Notes: generated by a model not told the origin, from the sequence alone. Positions 25,072-35,217 are shown, counted from the stretch's first letter. The stretch is 64,000 nucleotides of DNA from Marixanthomonas sp002364245 (GCA_963973455.1 CAXAZF010000008.1:107626-171625); one strand, 5' to 3'. Translations and numbers: made by a program.

Positions 25072-27480
25072 CTAATTTCTCAGTGGTTTGTTTTTCTGAA
25101 TCATATGTTGCAACCTTTCAAGAGTTTTTCGTTCCCCGCAAAGGCTTAAGAATGCTTCTCTTTCAAGATCTAACAGATATTGCTCGCTAACTTGTTGCGG
25201 TTCGCTTAAATCGCCACCGGCCATTACCCAAGCTAATTTGTTTGCAATATTCTTATCGTGTTCACTAATGTATTTTCCGGCTTGCATTTGGTCTGTCCCT
25301 ACAAGGAATGCACCTAATGCTTGCTTACCTAATACTTTAATGTCGGTTCGTTCAATAGGTTTTGTATACCCTTGATCTGCCATCATTCGTGCTACTTCTT
25401 TTGCAGCAGCAATACGACGGTTTTTATTTACGATTATGATATCTTTTCCTTCTTTCAAAATATTGGTATCGAAAGCTTCGTAAGCAGAAGTTGATACCTT
25501 TGCCATCCCGATGGTTAAGAAATGCTCTCTTAACGTATTAAGTTCTACATCTCCTTTTTGAAATAAATCTTGAGCGCGAACGGTCATTTCTTTAGAACCA
25601 CCACCGCCAGGAATTACTCCAACGCCAAATTCAACTAAACCAATATAACTTTCTGCAGATGCTACCACGCGATCGGCGTGTAAGGTCATTTCGCAACCAC
25701 CACCTAATGTCATTCCGTGAGGTGCAACTACGGTTGGAATTGAAGAATACCGAAGACGCATACACGTGTCTTGGAAGTATTTAACAGCAGCGTTCAATTC
25801 GTCATATTCTTGCTCTACCGCCATCATAAAAATCATTCCTACGTTGGCGCCAACAGAGAAATTTTTTCCGTTGTTGGCAATTACCAATCCGTCGTAGCTT
25901 TTTTCGGCAATATCGATAGCTTTGTTAATCCCGGCTAATACATCGCCACCAACGCTGTTCATTTTACTTCTGAATTCTACATTTAAAATACCATCGCCAA
26001 GATCTTCAACTACAACTCCGCTGTTTTTGAAAACCTCTTTGCTTTCGCGAATGTTATCTAAAATAATGTATGAATCTTGTCCAGGGATTTTAACGTGTGT
26101 TTTTTCAGGAATACCGTAATAATAGGTGTTTCCTTCTCGAACGTCGTAGAAACTGTCTACTCCGGTTTCAAGCATTTCGTTTACCCAAGCTGCAGGTTCT
26201 TTGTCTAGTTCTTTTATTAATTCGATTCCTTTTTTAACACCAACGGCATCCCAAATTTCGAAAGGCCCGTGTTCCCAACCAAATCCAGCTTTCATCGCAT
26301 CATCGATTTTGTAAAGCTCATCGGTAATTTCAGGAATACGTTTAGAAACGTAGGCGAATAGTGCACCAAAGTTTTTACGGTAAAACTCACCAGCTTTGTC
26401 ATCACCATCTATCAATATTTTAAAACGATCGGCAACGACATCGATGTCTTTGGTTTTTTTCAAGGTGTCGAATGAGGCGCGTTCTTTGTCGCGATACTCC
26501 ATAGATTCTAAATCTAAAGTCAAGATTTCGCTGCTACCGTCTTCTTTTTTAATTTTTTTATAGAACCCTTGTCCGCTTTTGCTACCTAACCATTCTTTTT
26601 CCATCATCGTATCGATGAAATTAGGCAGTTCAAAAATATCATGTTCTTCGTCTTCTGGTACGTTTTTATGAATACCATTTGCTACGTGAACCAATGTGTC
26701 AAGCCCTACAACGTCTACTGTACGGAAAGTGGCAGATTTTGGGCGACCGATTACAGGTCCTGTTAATTTATCAACCTCTTCAACGGTTAAGCCCATTTCT
26801 TTTACTTGATGAAATAAACTTTGAATTCCGAAGATTCCAATTCGATTCCCTATAAAAGCAGGGGTGTCTTTGGCAACGATTGATGTTTTACCAAGAAATT
26901 TTTCACCATATTCATTTAAGAAATCAAGTACATCCTGATCGGTTTTTGGACCTGGAATGATTTCAAAAAGCTCTAAATAACGCGGTGGGTTAAAGAAGTG
27001 AGTTCCACAGAAATGTTTCTGAAAATCTTCACTTCTACCTTCACTCATCATATTAATAGGAATACCTGAGGTATTTGAGGTGATTAGTGTTCCCTCTGTT
27101 CTATGTTTTTCAAGGTTTTCGAAAACTTGTTGTTTAATATCCAATCGTTCTACAACAACTTCGATAATCCAATCTACTTCAGAAACCTTTGCGATATCAT
27201 CTTCCATATTTCCTGTAGAAATACGGTCGGCAAAATCTTTATGGTAGAGTGGAGCAGGCTTTGATTTTATGGATTCTTGTAGCGAATCATTAACCAGCCT
27301 ATTACGCACTTGTTTATCTTCAAGGGTAAGACCTTGTTTCTTTTCTTTATCGGTAAGTTCACGCGGAACGATGTCTAGCAGTAATACCTCCACGCCAATA
27401 TTGGCAAAGTGACAGGCAATCCCGCTTCCCATAATTCCGGAACCTATAACGGCTACTTTATTTATTCTTCTTTTAGACAT
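25072..27480 (-). CDS. 3-Hydroxyacyl-CoA dehydrogenase / enoyl-CoA hydratase fusion
   Basis: An 802-aa bifunctional beta-oxidation enzyme. The order is dehydrogenase first (NAD site VIGSGIMGSGIA at 9-20; two C-terminal dehydrogenase domains to about 430), then enoyl-CoA hydratase/isomerase (about 480-700, with the oxyanion and acid residues in LGGGCEMTLHAD and VEFGVGVIPGGGGS). This is reversed from E. coli FadB, where the hydratase is N-terminal, and is the usual Bacteroidota arrangement. It begins 1 bp after the marR stop. Confidence 0.95.
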   Translation of the reverse strand: MSKRRINKVAVIGSGIMGSGIACHFANIGVEVLLLDIVPRELTDKEKKQGLTLEDKQVRNRLVNDSLQESIKSKPAPLYHKDFADRISTGNMEDDIAKVSEVDWIIEVVVERLDIKQQVFENLEKHRTEGTLITSNTSGIPINMMSEGRSEDFQKHFCGTHFFNPPRYLELFEIIPGPKTDQDVLDFLNEYGEKFLGKTSIVAKDTPAFIGNRIGIFGIQSLFHQVKEMGLTVEEVDKLTGPVIGRPKSATFRTVDVVGLDTLVHVANGIHKNVPEDEEHDIFELPNFIDTMMEKEWLGSKSGQGFYKKIKKEDGSSEILTLDLESMEYRDKERASFDTLKKTKDIDVVADRFKILIDGDDKAGEFYRKNFGALFAYVSKRIPEITDELYKIDDAMKAGFGWEHGPFEIWDAVGVKKGIELIKELDKEPAAWVNEMLETGVDSFYDVREGNTYYYGIPEKTHVKIPGQDSYIILDNIRESKEVFKNSGVVVEDLGDGILNVEFRSKMNSVGGDVLAGINKAIDIAEKSYDGLVIANNGKNFSVGANVGMIFMMAVEQEYDELNAAVKYFQDTCMRLRYSSIPTVVAPHGMTLGGGCEMTLHADRVVASAESYIGLVEFGVGVIPGGGGSKEMTVRAQDLFQKGDVELNTLREHFLTIGMAKVSTSAYEAFDTNILKEGKDIIIVNKNRRIAAAKEVARMMADQGYTKPIERTDIKVLGKQALGAFLVGTDQMQAGKYISEHDKNIANKLAWVMAGGDLSEPQQVSEQYLLDLEREAFLSLCGERKTLERLQHMIQKNKPLRN

Positions 27481-27481
27481 A

Positions 27482-27928
27482 TTATGCTATTTTTTCGGTA
27501 TATATTTTTTTTGAATTGATCAGTTCTAAAATGGTGTTGGCCACTTTTTTAAACGTTTGTAGTTCTTCTTCTGAAATGTTCTCTTTTACAGCTTCGTCAA
27601 ACCGAAGCACAACATTTTTTGAAAACTCTCGCATTTCCTTTCCAAAAGGGGTTAAATGTATCAAAACACCGCGACCATCTTCAGGATTTGGTTTTCGTTC
27701 AATCAGGCCTTTCGCTTCCATATTTTTAAGGGTACGCGAGAGGCTAGTGGCTTCCATTCCCATTTTAGGACCTAAGGCTGTAGAAGGAGTTCCTTCTTCA
27801 GGATCTATACTTATTAAGGCAAATCCTGTTGCCATTGTACTATCTTTTTTACTGGCCTCTTCGTTATACATTTTTTGTACGTTCATCCAAGTAGAGCGCA
27901 GTATGTAATCTATTGTTTTTTCTTTCAA
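27482..27928 (-). CDS. MarR-family regulator of the beta-oxidation operon
   Basis: A 148-aa winged-helix protein with the MarR core: PSTALGPKMGMEATSLSRTLKNMEAKGLI (helix-turn-helix, about 55-85) and the wing RKPNPEDGRGVLIHLT. It is the first gene of the beta-oxidation operon, immediately followed by the hydroxyacyl-CoA dehydrogenase. MarR proteins usually repress their own operon and release on binding a ligand; here an acyl-CoA ligand is plausible (inference). A near-perfect 22-bp palindrome lies just upstream of its -7 box. Confidence 0.92.
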   Translation of the reverse strand: MKEKTIDYILRSTWMNVQKMYNEEASKKDSTMATGFALISIDPEEGTPSTALGPKMGMEATSLSRTLKNMEAKGLIERKPNPEDGRGVLIHLTPFGKEMREFSKNVVLRFDEAVKENISEEELQTFKKVANTILELINSKKIYTEKIA

Positions 27929-27955
27929 AAAGTATTGTTTTGTTTATCGGGATAC

Positions 27956-27963
27956 CAAAGATA
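27956..27963 (-). promoter_or_regulatory. -7 element TATCTTTG of the marR operon
   Basis: An exact TAnnTTTG match on the minus strand, 28 bp before the marR ATG. Confidence 0.65.
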
Positions 27964-27969
27964 GAAAAT

Positions 27970-27991
27970 TTTATTATGCACGCATAGTAAA
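27970..27991. promoter_or_regulatory. Candidate MarR operator (22-bp palindrome)
   Basis: Half-sites TTTATTATGC and GCATAGTAAA, separated by AC, are inverted complements at 9 of 10 positions. The site lies 6 bp upstream of the -7 box, across the spacer and -33 region, where bound repressor would block RNA polymerase. MarR dimers bind palindromes of about this size. Confidence 0.6.
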
Positions 27992-28129
27992 TAAATGTAA
28001 AATTTTTCTGATGAATGTTAAATAATCTTCTATAAAAGAAAAAGGTTAAGGTATTTACTTTTATTTAAGAAAACAAAAGTGATTAATTACTATCAGGGTT
28101 TAAGTAATTAGTAATTATATAGAAAATAA

Positions 28130-29551
28130 TTAATTTTTAATCAATTGCCGAACGGTGGTTTGATTGCCCGATCTAATTTGAACAAAATAAATTCCTTCGG
28201 AAAGGTCTTTCACCGAGTAAAAGCTATCACTTACATTATAATGTTTTACAATTCTACCTTGACTGTCTATTACTTTAATTGTTCCTTCTTTTACGTTTGA
28301 AATATTAAAAGAATCATTAGTAGGATTGGGATAAATTTCCACTTCTGAAAGTGGATTTTCTTGAGTGCTGAGTTCGCAGTTAGCTTCTATTTCTTGACGG
28401 GTATTACAACCACCAAGGTTTTCATTAATATTGGCTTCATTTGTTGGAATTGCTAAATAATTGCACACACTTTCAACACTACATTGTGAAAGGAGATCAT
28501 TAAAACCTATTTGTAAGATTGTTATCGTGGAGCTATCTACATTTTTTATCGCTTCAATACTGGTCATACTTTCATTAAAAAGAATTGATAAAATACCATT
28601 AATAGCAGTTAAATTTTCTAAACCTGAAAGACTTGGTAAATCATAGTTATTTGAAATAAATAAATCTCCACCAACTTGTTGTAAATTGGACAATGCAGTT
28701 ATTGAAGTTAAATAAGAATTATTCTCTATGGAAAGAACATTCCCAACAATAGACAAGTTATTTAAACCTTCTAAAGAAGTTAATGAAACATTAAAATCAA
28801 TAGATAAGGTTTCAGCTACAAACGTTAAATTTCCCAACCCGGATAAATCACTTAAACTTTGGTTCTGATCTATTAAAAGGCGTCCATCTGTTATATTTTC
28901 TAAACTGTTTAAACCATCTAAGGATGTCAATGAATCATTGCTATATATATCAAAATTTGAAACGATAGTAGTTAAAGTATTTAATCCTTCTAGAGAAATT
29001 AAATTAGGATTGTATTGAATGAAGTTAGGCAATGAGCCACCTAGGGAACTCAATCCAGAGAGACCAACTAAGTTTTCTAAATCATCATTACCATCAATTT
29101 TTAAACTTACTAAACTTGAAAGGTTCTCCAAGCCTGCAAGATTGATTAGCCCTCCGTTGTTGCTAATATTCAATCTATCCCCTACTGATGTTAAACTTTC
29201 CAGCCCATTCATATTTGAAAGGCTATAGTTACTTCTGAAAATAAAAGCTCCGCCGATTGAGGTTAGGTTATGTAACCCTATCAAATTGCTCAATTCTGTA
29301 TGCCCTTCAATCCATAGACTACCATCAATAGATTGTATTTGGGATAATCCATTAAGGTTAGTCACTGCATTTCCTCCATAAATTTCAAGATCCTCTAATA
29401 ATTCTGTACATCCAGGATAATCGGATGCAAAATTGTCTATATCTTCTTGAGAGTTTAATTCAATTGTAGTGGTGGGGCATTGTGCTTTGGCTTCAAAAAA
29501 AGTAAAAATAAATGTCGTTGCGAAAATAAATAAAAAGGCTATTTGTTTCAT
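28130..29551 (-). CDS. T9SS-exported leucine-rich repeat-like protein
   Basis: A 473-aa secreted protein: signal peptide (FAKAQ-type cleavage after FEAKAQ), about 13 repeats of roughly 23 residues of the form GLxxLxxIxxxLxIxxNxxL (receptor L-domain/LRR-like solenoid) spanning residues 45-350, then a Cys-containing link and a C-terminal T9SS type A sorting domain (IYPNPTNDSFNISN ... TVRQLIKN). The solenoid probably binds surface ligands or partner cells. It stands alone, downstream of the response regulator gene on the same strand (57-bp gap). Confidence 0.88.
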   Translation of the reverse strand: MKQIAFLFIFATTFIFTFFEAKAQCPTTTIELNSQEDIDNFASDYPGCTELLEDLEIYGGNAVTNLNGLSQIQSIDGSLWIEGHTELSNLIGLHNLTSIGGAFIFRSNYSLSNMNGLESLTSVGDRLNISNNGGLINLAGLENLSSLVSLKIDGNDDLENLVGLSGLSSLGGSLPNFIQYNPNLISLEGLNTLTTIVSNFDIYSNDSLTSLDGLNSLENITDGRLLIDQNQSLSDLSGLGNLTFVAETLSIDFNVSLTSLEGLNNLSIVGNVLSIENNSYLTSITALSNLQQVGGDLFISNNYDLPSLSGLENLTAINGILSILFNESMTSIEAIKNVDSSTITILQIGFNDLLSQCSVESVCNYLAIPTNEANINENLGGCNTRQEIEANCELSTQENPLSEVEIYPNPTNDSFNISNVKEGTIKVIDSQGRIVKHYNVSDSFYSVKDLSEGIYFVQIRSGNQTTVRQLIKN

Positions 29552-29607
29552 TTGGATTGGATTAAAAGGATAAGTAGGCTAATTTTTCAATATATAAAAT
29601 TTCGGCT

Positions 29608-30222
29608 TTAAGAAACTTCATAGAGATTTGACTGTAATGCAAAGCGGACTAATTCGCCTACAGTACTGAGTTTTAATTTCTTTTTAATGTTTTTTTTATG
29701 CTTTTCAACAGTATGAGAGGAAATATTTAAGTAGTTGGCAGCTTGTTTACTGGTTTTCCCTGAAGCAATTACAACTAGAATTTCTTTTTCCCTTTTAGTG
29801 AGTTCTTCAATTTGATCTGTATATTCAAGGTTTTCACCAAGATTATCATTTTCTTTTTGATAATTTAAATGAGCAAGGTCTATAGTTACTTTTAATTGCG
29901 TCTCGTTGAAAGGTTTTAAAAGATACGCAAAAGGCATGGTTTCTTTTGCGCGCTTTAAGATATCGGGGGAGTCGTAGGCTGTTAAATAGACAACAGGGAC
30001 TGTTTTAATTTGCTTAAACTCGGTTATTATGTCGATACCATCTTTATCTTCATTTAAGTTAATGTCACAAATTATTATATCAATATCATTTGCTTTAAAA
30101 TGAATGTATGCTTCTTCATAATTTCTGGCAGTCTTGACTTTTATAGATGTATCTTTCTCCAATAACAGTTTAATGTCCTTGGCAATGATAAATTCATCTT
30201 CAATTAATAAAATATGTCTCAT
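29608..30222 (-). CDS. LuxR-type response regulator
   Basis: A 204-aa regulator. The receiver domain (1-125) has the DE acidic pair at the start, phospho-acceptor Asp in IIICDINLNEDKDG and Lys in YLLKPFNETQ; the C-terminal LuxR helix-turn-helix reads LTKREKEILVVIASGKTSKQ ... ISSHTVEKHKKNI. It starts 12 bp after the sensor kinase stop, so the two are a cognate pair (family logic). Its targets are unknown; the LRR-like secreted protein just downstream is a candidate. Confidence 0.94.
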   Translation of the reverse strand: MRHILLIEDEFIIAKDIKLLLEKDTSIKVKTARNYEEAYIHFKANDIDIIICDINLNEDKDGIDIITEFKQIKTVPVVYLTAYDSPDILKRAKETMPFAYLLKPFNETQLKVTIDLAHLNYQKENDNLGENLEYTDQIEELTKREKEILVVIASGKTSKQAANYLNISSHTVEKHKKNIKKKLKLSTVGELVRFALQSNLYEVS

Positions 30223-30234
30223 ACTTAGATGGTT

Positions 30235-33200
30235 TTAAGATGTATAGGGAATTTTTATTGTATTTACTACCGCGTTAGAACTTTCAGTGGTAATTGTACC
30301 ATTTAATTGGTATACCATTTCGGTTACCATATCTAACCCTAATGAATCCTGTTTAATGTCTTCTTTTTTATACCCTACACCGTTATCTTCAATTTTTAAA
30401 ATAATGGTGTCCAGTTCTCTTTTACATGAAATTTGTAATAAGTTGTTTTTGTTATAGGTTTTGAATGCGTATTTAAATGTATTGGTGATTAATTCGTTTA
30501 ATATCAATCCAACTAGCGTAATATTTATTTTACAGATTATGTTTTTATCTAAATCAAATTTTAATTCAAATTTTGCAGAACGCTCATCGGTTAACGTTTC
30601 CATTATTTTTACTGTGAAGTTGTTTACAAACTCACCAATGTTTACTTCATCGGTTTTTGAACTTAGCTCTGCTTGCACATAAGAAATTGCCAAAATCCTA
30701 TTTTTGGCAATAGTTAAAATTTCTTTTGAATGTTCGTCTTTAATAGAATTGGTTTGAATGTTCAATAAACTAGAAACTATCTGTAAATTGTTTTTAACGC
30801 GATGGCTTAATTCCTTCATTAGAAACTCAATATTATCGCGTTGCTTTAAAATAACCTCATTGTATGCTTTTAGGTCTTCATTTTTATTGATTAAGTCTTC
30901 TGTGCGCTCATGAACAAGGCCTTCCAGTTTTTGTTTGTCACGTTTTAGTTTTCTGGTTTTGTATAAATAGAAAGCGATCCCTAGAAGTAGTATTGATAGA
31001 ATTGCAACTATTCTAAAAAGTGTTGTTTGGTACCATGGTGGAATAATAATTAAACTAACTGTTTTAACGGCATCACTCCATACTCCGGCATCGTTTGATG
31101 CTTTTATTTTTAGGGTGTACTTTCCAGGATTTAAGTTAGTGTAGGTAACACTCCGTTTACCACTTGGTGGACTCCAAGCCTTGTCAAAATTATCTAGTTT
31201 GTATTGATACGATACTTTTTGTGAATTTAAGTAGTTTAAAGCTGCAAAATTGAATGTTAAAACATTTTCTTCGCTTTTAAACCTCAACGTGTCCTTATAC
31301 CGTTCGTTTTGTTCAATAGGCTTATTAAATAGTTCAACCGATTCTACATAAACTTTTGGTAAGAATGGATTGTCAACAATATTTTCGGGCTTAAACATAT
31401 TAAAGCCATTAATTCCGCCAAAGTAAAACGTACCGTCAGCATCTTTAAAGCCTGCCTTTCCGTTAAACTCATTGTCCTGCAAACCGTCTTCTTCAGTGTA
31501 ATTTTTAAAAGTATTCGTATTTATGTTTAAAACTGAAAGACCATAATTGGTACTCATCCAAACGTGGTCCTTGTTATCAATTAGTATATTGTAAACAAAG
31601 TCGCTTGTAAAGCCCTTTTGTTTGTAAAAAAGGGTAGTTTCATCAGTTTCAGGGTTTAGTTTGGTTAAGCCAGAACTGGTCCCTATCCAGATGTTACCTT
31701 TTTTATCTTCTTTAAGTGCAAAAACCCTATCGTTGGTAAGTTGATTACTTTCAGGGCTATTTTGAACAAACGTTTTAACCCATTTTTCGTTTGAAAGCTT
31801 ATATAATCCTTGATCAGTACCCAGCCATAGGTTTTTTTTTGAATCCTTAAGGTAAACTCTAACCCTGTTTAATTGTTTATCATTTACTAAGACAGGAGTA
31901 AATGTTTCAGTTTTTGTGTCAAACTCACTAATTCCTCCCGCCCATGTGCACAGCCAAAGTTTATTGTTGGACATTGGGATTATGGTCAGTACTTCGTTGT
32001 CTGGCAGACTGTTTTTGTTTTTTTCTGAAAGCCATTGTTTAAAAGTTTCGGTTTTAGGGTCGTACTTCATCAAGCCATCATAAATACCACCAGCCCAAAG
32101 CGTGCCATTTTCGTCTTCAGCAAAACAATAGGTAATTCCTTTTATTCCGGTTTCATATTGTTTGAAAGTTTTATTTTTCAAATTATATTTCAATGTACCT
32201 CTTGTAGTGCCCATCCATAAAATAGAATCGTTTCGTTTAAAAAAAGGAAAAACACTAATGCGTTGATCGTCGCTTTTAAAAGGAAGCTTTACTTGTACAG
32301 AAGTAAACTTTTTTTGGTATTTATTACTATGAAGTACTCCTTCACCAGCTGTTCCCCGCCATAAATTACCCTTATTATCTTTTATAAACTGCTCCAATAC
32401 TATGTTTTCATAAACTTTAGATTGTTTATCCTTAAAAGTGATTTTTGTTACCTTTTTGCTGGTAGTATTGTAAAAAAAGGCTCCTTGATAGGTCGCTACG
32501 TGAATTTGATCATCATTTTTTTTAAATATATATTTAACCGAATTATTAATAGAGGTTTCAGAAAACGTACCATTGGTAATATTGTGAGAGAACAATCCTT
32601 GTTCAGTGCCAATGTATATGGTGGCTTCGTTTTTAAGGAAGCTAGAAACCGAGTTTTGATTAAAAGTTTGTAGTGAATTTATTTCGTTTGTCGAAATGTT
32701 AAAAGTAAGAATACCAGAGGCAGTTGTAGCAAGCCAATATGTGTTTTCTGAAATTTCTATAACATCACTTACAAAATTTTCCTTTTGGGTTTTAGGAAGT
32801 GTAAATGTTTGGGTCTTTTTCTTTTTTCGATCAAAAATTATAAAATGGTTTTTTGTAGAAAAAAGAAGAAGGTTTGAGTTTACTTTTAAAATTTCATACG
32901 CAATGGCTAAATCACTATTATTATAACTTTCAAATAAATTAAAAAAACTATTTTCTGAAAGCTTATATCCAGTAATTCCTTTGGAATTAGTCGCAATCCA
33001 TAAGGTATCGTCAACAGCCAATAAACCACGTATATGATCATCGGTAATTGAAGAGCTATCCTTGGCATGAGCTATATAGGGTTTAAACTCATAACCATTA
33101 AACCTATGTAATCCATCTTCGGTACCAACCCATACATACCCTAAATGATCTTGAGTCAGTGCCTGGGCATTTAACTGTAGTAAACCCGCCTCTTGACCTA

Positions 33201-33270
33201 ACCTATTTATTTGGACTATCTCTGTTTCTTGAGCACAAACCTTAAAAATAAACAATAAGAATACTGCCAA
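30235..33270 (-). CDS. Two-component propeller sensor histidine kinase
   Basis: A ~1011-aa membrane kinase. The N-terminal extracytoplasmic part holds two beta-propellers of Reg_prop repeats (e.g. QDHLGYVWVGTEDGL, LWIGTSSGLTKL), then a Y_Y_Y domain (about 690-760, LNPGKYTLKIKASNDAGVWS), one membrane helix (about 770-790), and a cytoplasmic HisKA_2 domain with the phospho-acceptor His in ELSHRVKNNLQIV and an ATPase domain (NELITNTFKYAF, EDNGVGYK). There is no ATG: the first usual start is TTG 33270, but the open frame runs about 18 codons further up and adds a Lys-containing signal-peptide start, so ATT near 33324 is possible. Paired with the downstream LuxR regulator. Confidence 0.88.
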   Translation of the reverse strand: MAVFLLFIFKVCAQETEIVQINRLGQEAGLLQLNAQALTQDHLGYVWVGTEDGLHRFNGYEFKPYIAHAKDSSSITDDHIRGLLAVDDTLWIATNSKGITGYKLSENSFFNLFESYNNSDLAIAYEILKVNSNLLLFSTKNHFIIFDRKKKKTQTFTLPKTQKENFVSDVIEISENTYWLATTASGILTFNISTNEINSLQTFNQNSVSSFLKNEATIYIGTEQGLFSHNITNGTFSETSINNSVKYIFKKNDDQIHVATYQGAFFYNTTSKKVTKITFKDKQSKVYENIVLEQFIKDNKGNLWRGTAGEGVLHSNKYQKKFTSVQVKLPFKSDDQRISVFPFFKRNDSILWMGTTRGTLKYNLKNKTFKQYETGIKGITYCFAEDENGTLWAGGIYDGLMKYDPKTETFKQWLSEKNKNSLPDNEVLTIIPMSNNKLWLCTWAGGISEFDTKTETFTPVLVNDKQLNRVRVYLKDSKKNLWLGTDQGLYKLSNEKWVKTFVQNSPESNQLTNDRVFALKEDKKGNIWIGTSSGLTKLNPETDETTLFYKQKGFTSDFVYNILIDNKDHVWMSTNYGLSVLNINTNTFKNYTEEDGLQDNEFNGKAGFKDADGTFYFGGINGFNMFKPENIVDNPFLPKVYVESVELFNKPIEQNERYKDTLRFKSEENVLTFNFAALNYLNSQKVSYQYKLDNFDKAWSPPSGKRSVTYTNLNPGKYTLKIKASNDAGVWSDAVKTVSLIIIPPWYQTTLFRIVAILSILLLGIAFYLYKTRKLKRDKQKLEGLVHERTEDLINKNEDLKAYNEVILKQRDNIEFLMKELSHRVKNNLQIVSSLLNIQTNSIKDEHSKEILTIAKNRILAISYVQAELSSKTDEVNIGEFVNNFTVKIMETLTDERSAKFELKFDLDKNIICKINITLVGLILNELITNTFKYAFKTYNKNNLLQISCKRELDTIILKIEDNGVGYKKEDIKQDSLGLDMVTEMVYQLNGTITTESSNAVVNTIKIPYTS

Positions 33271-33345
33271 AAATACTTGGGAAATAGTTTTTAGTGCACT
33301 TTTTGAGGAGAGAGAGGGTGTCGTAATTTTTTTTGAGTTTAGGTG

Positions 33346-35127
33346 TTATTTGTTTCGTTCATAAATTTTATCGTACAAATCTTGATATTTTTCTTGAATC
33401 ACTTTACGTTTCATTTTCATGGTAGGGGTGAGGTGTCCTTCTTCAATGCTCCAAACATCTGGCGTAAGCTCAAACTTTTTGATGCGTTCCCACTTTCCGT
33501 ACCGTTCATTATAAAAATCAACTTCTTTTTGAATTCGTTTTATAACTTTTTTGTTTTTTACTATCTCTTTAGGATCTGAAGATAAATCACGCCCTTTTTT
33601 AGCCCCCCAATCTTTTAAAAATTCAAAATCTGGCTGTATTAAAGCGGCTGGCATTTTTTCACCTTCGCCCACTACTAATATTTGCTCAATGAAACGAGAT
33701 TGTTTCATGTCGTTTTCTATTAACTGTGGTGCTACATATTTACCTCCACTAGTTTTAAACATGGATTTTTTCCTATCCGTGATTTTTAAAAACCCTTCCT
33801 TATCGATTTCACCAATATCACCGGTATGGAAATATCCATCTACCAATACTTCATCAGTCTTTTCTTTGTCTTTGTAGTATCCACACATTACCTGTGGCCC
33901 TTTTATTAAAATTTCCCCGTCATCGGCAATTTTAATTTCGGTTTCCTTTAAAGGTTTTCCAACGGTTCCTATTTTAAAACCTTTATCTCTCATATCATTT
34001 ACAGACACTACCGGGGAGGTTTCGGTTAAACCGTACCCTTCCATTACAGGAATTTCAGCAGCATTAAAAACCCTTGCTAAACGGGGCTGTAGCGCTGCAC
34101 TACCACTGGCAATGGCTTTTAGTTCGCCTCCTAAAGCTTCTTGCCATTTACTGAATATTAGTTTACGAGCTATACTTAACTTGCTTTCGTACCACCAACC
34201 GTTTTGACCGTAGGGTTCGTACTCTAGGCCAAGTTCGATGGCCCAGTAAAATAATTTTTTCTTTATACCAGATAATTCGGCTCCTTTTGCATAAATTTTA
34301 TCATACACTTTTTCAAGTAGCCTTGGTACGGCACTCATCACGTGAGGCTGCACTTCTTTTAAGTTGTCACTTATAGTTTCAAGTGATTCGGCAAAGTGAA
34401 TTTCAACGCCTGTATATTGGTACATATATAGAAGCATACGTTCGTAAATATGGCAAACAGGTAAAAAACTTAAAGCTTTGGATTTACCAATAGTAATAGG
34501 TAAGCGCTCTGAACTATAAATAGCATTGCTGGCGATGTTTTTGTGCGATAACATAACCCCTTTAGGTCTTCCGGTTGTTCCTGAGGTATAAATTAAAGTT
34601 GCTAAGTCATCTTCTGTGATAGCTTCTTTACGCTTTTCAACTTCATCTTGATTACTATCGTCTTTTCCTTTCTCTAAAACTTCTTCCCAGTTTTTACAAT
34701 TGTCAATTTTATCAAAGCAATATACTTCTTGCAATGAAGGTACATTATTTTTGATTTTATTTACTTTTTCGAGTACTTCTTCACACGAAACAAAAACGTA
34801 TTTACTTTCACTATGATTTAATACATATTCGTACTCATCTTCAGAAATAGTAGGGTAGATAGGCACGTCTTGGGCACCCGTTTGCATAATACCAATATCA
34901 CAAATATTCCATTCGGTACGGTTGGTCATCGATATGATAGCAATTTTATCATTGGGTTCAACTCCCATTTTTAGTAACGCTCGACTTAGCATATTTGCCT
35001 TATCTATATATTCTTGTATGGAAGTGGCTTTCCATTCACCATCATACTTTGTTACCAATGCATTCTGTTGCGGATGAGTTTCAAGTTGATAGTATGGAAA
35101 GTCAAAAAGTCTTTTAGGGTCTGTCAT
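33346..35127 (-). CDS. fadD: Long-chain fatty acid--CoA ligase
   Basis: A 593-aa AMP-forming acyl-CoA synthetase of the FAA1/ACSL type. Motifs: the P-loop IYTSGTTGRPKGVML, GYGLTETSPVVS, and the hinge/adenylate-binding YFHTGDIGEIDKEGFLKITDRKK. It activates free fatty acids, feeding the beta-oxidation operon 6 kb away. The C-terminal KRKVIQEKY carries the late catalytic Lys region. It is transcribed alone on the minus strand and ends 75 bp before the sensor kinase start. Confidence 0.95.
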   Translation of the reverse strand: MTDPKRLFDFPYYQLETHPQQNALVTKYDGEWKATSIQEYIDKANMLSRALLKMGVEPNDKIAIISMTNRTEWNICDIGIMQTGAQDVPIYPTISEDEYEYVLNHSESKYVFVSCEEVLEKVNKIKNNVPSLQEVYCFDKIDNCKNWEEVLEKGKDDSNQDEVEKRKEAITEDDLATLIYTSGTTGRPKGVMLSHKNIASNAIYSSERLPITIGKSKALSFLPVCHIYERMLLYMYQYTGVEIHFAESLETISDNLKEVQPHVMSAVPRLLEKVYDKIYAKGAELSGIKKKLFYWAIELGLEYEPYGQNGWWYESKLSIARKLIFSKWQEALGGELKAIASGSAALQPRLARVFNAAEIPVMEGYGLTETSPVVSVNDMRDKGFKIGTVGKPLKETEIKIADDGEILIKGPQVMCGYYKDKEKTDEVLVDGYFHTGDIGEIDKEGFLKITDRKKSMFKTSGGKYVAPQLIENDMKQSRFIEQILVVGEGEKMPAALIQPDFEFLKDWGAKKGRDLSSDPKEIVKNKKVIKRIQKEVDFYNERYGKWERIKKFELTPDVWSIEEGHLTPTMKMKRKVIQEKYQDLYDKIYERNK

Positions 35128-35187
35128 GATCAGTATTTAATGTATAAGTGCAAAATAGTAATTTTTTTCAGATTACAACCAAAAAAA

Positions 35188-35217
35188 AATGGAGCAACTA
35201 ACTTTAGTTGCTCCATT
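35188..35217 (-). terminator. Terminator of the M14 carboxypeptidase gene
   Basis: A 13-bp stem AATGGAGCAACTA / TAGTTGCTCCATT with loop actt, followed on the minus strand by a run of nine T. Confidence 0.9.
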
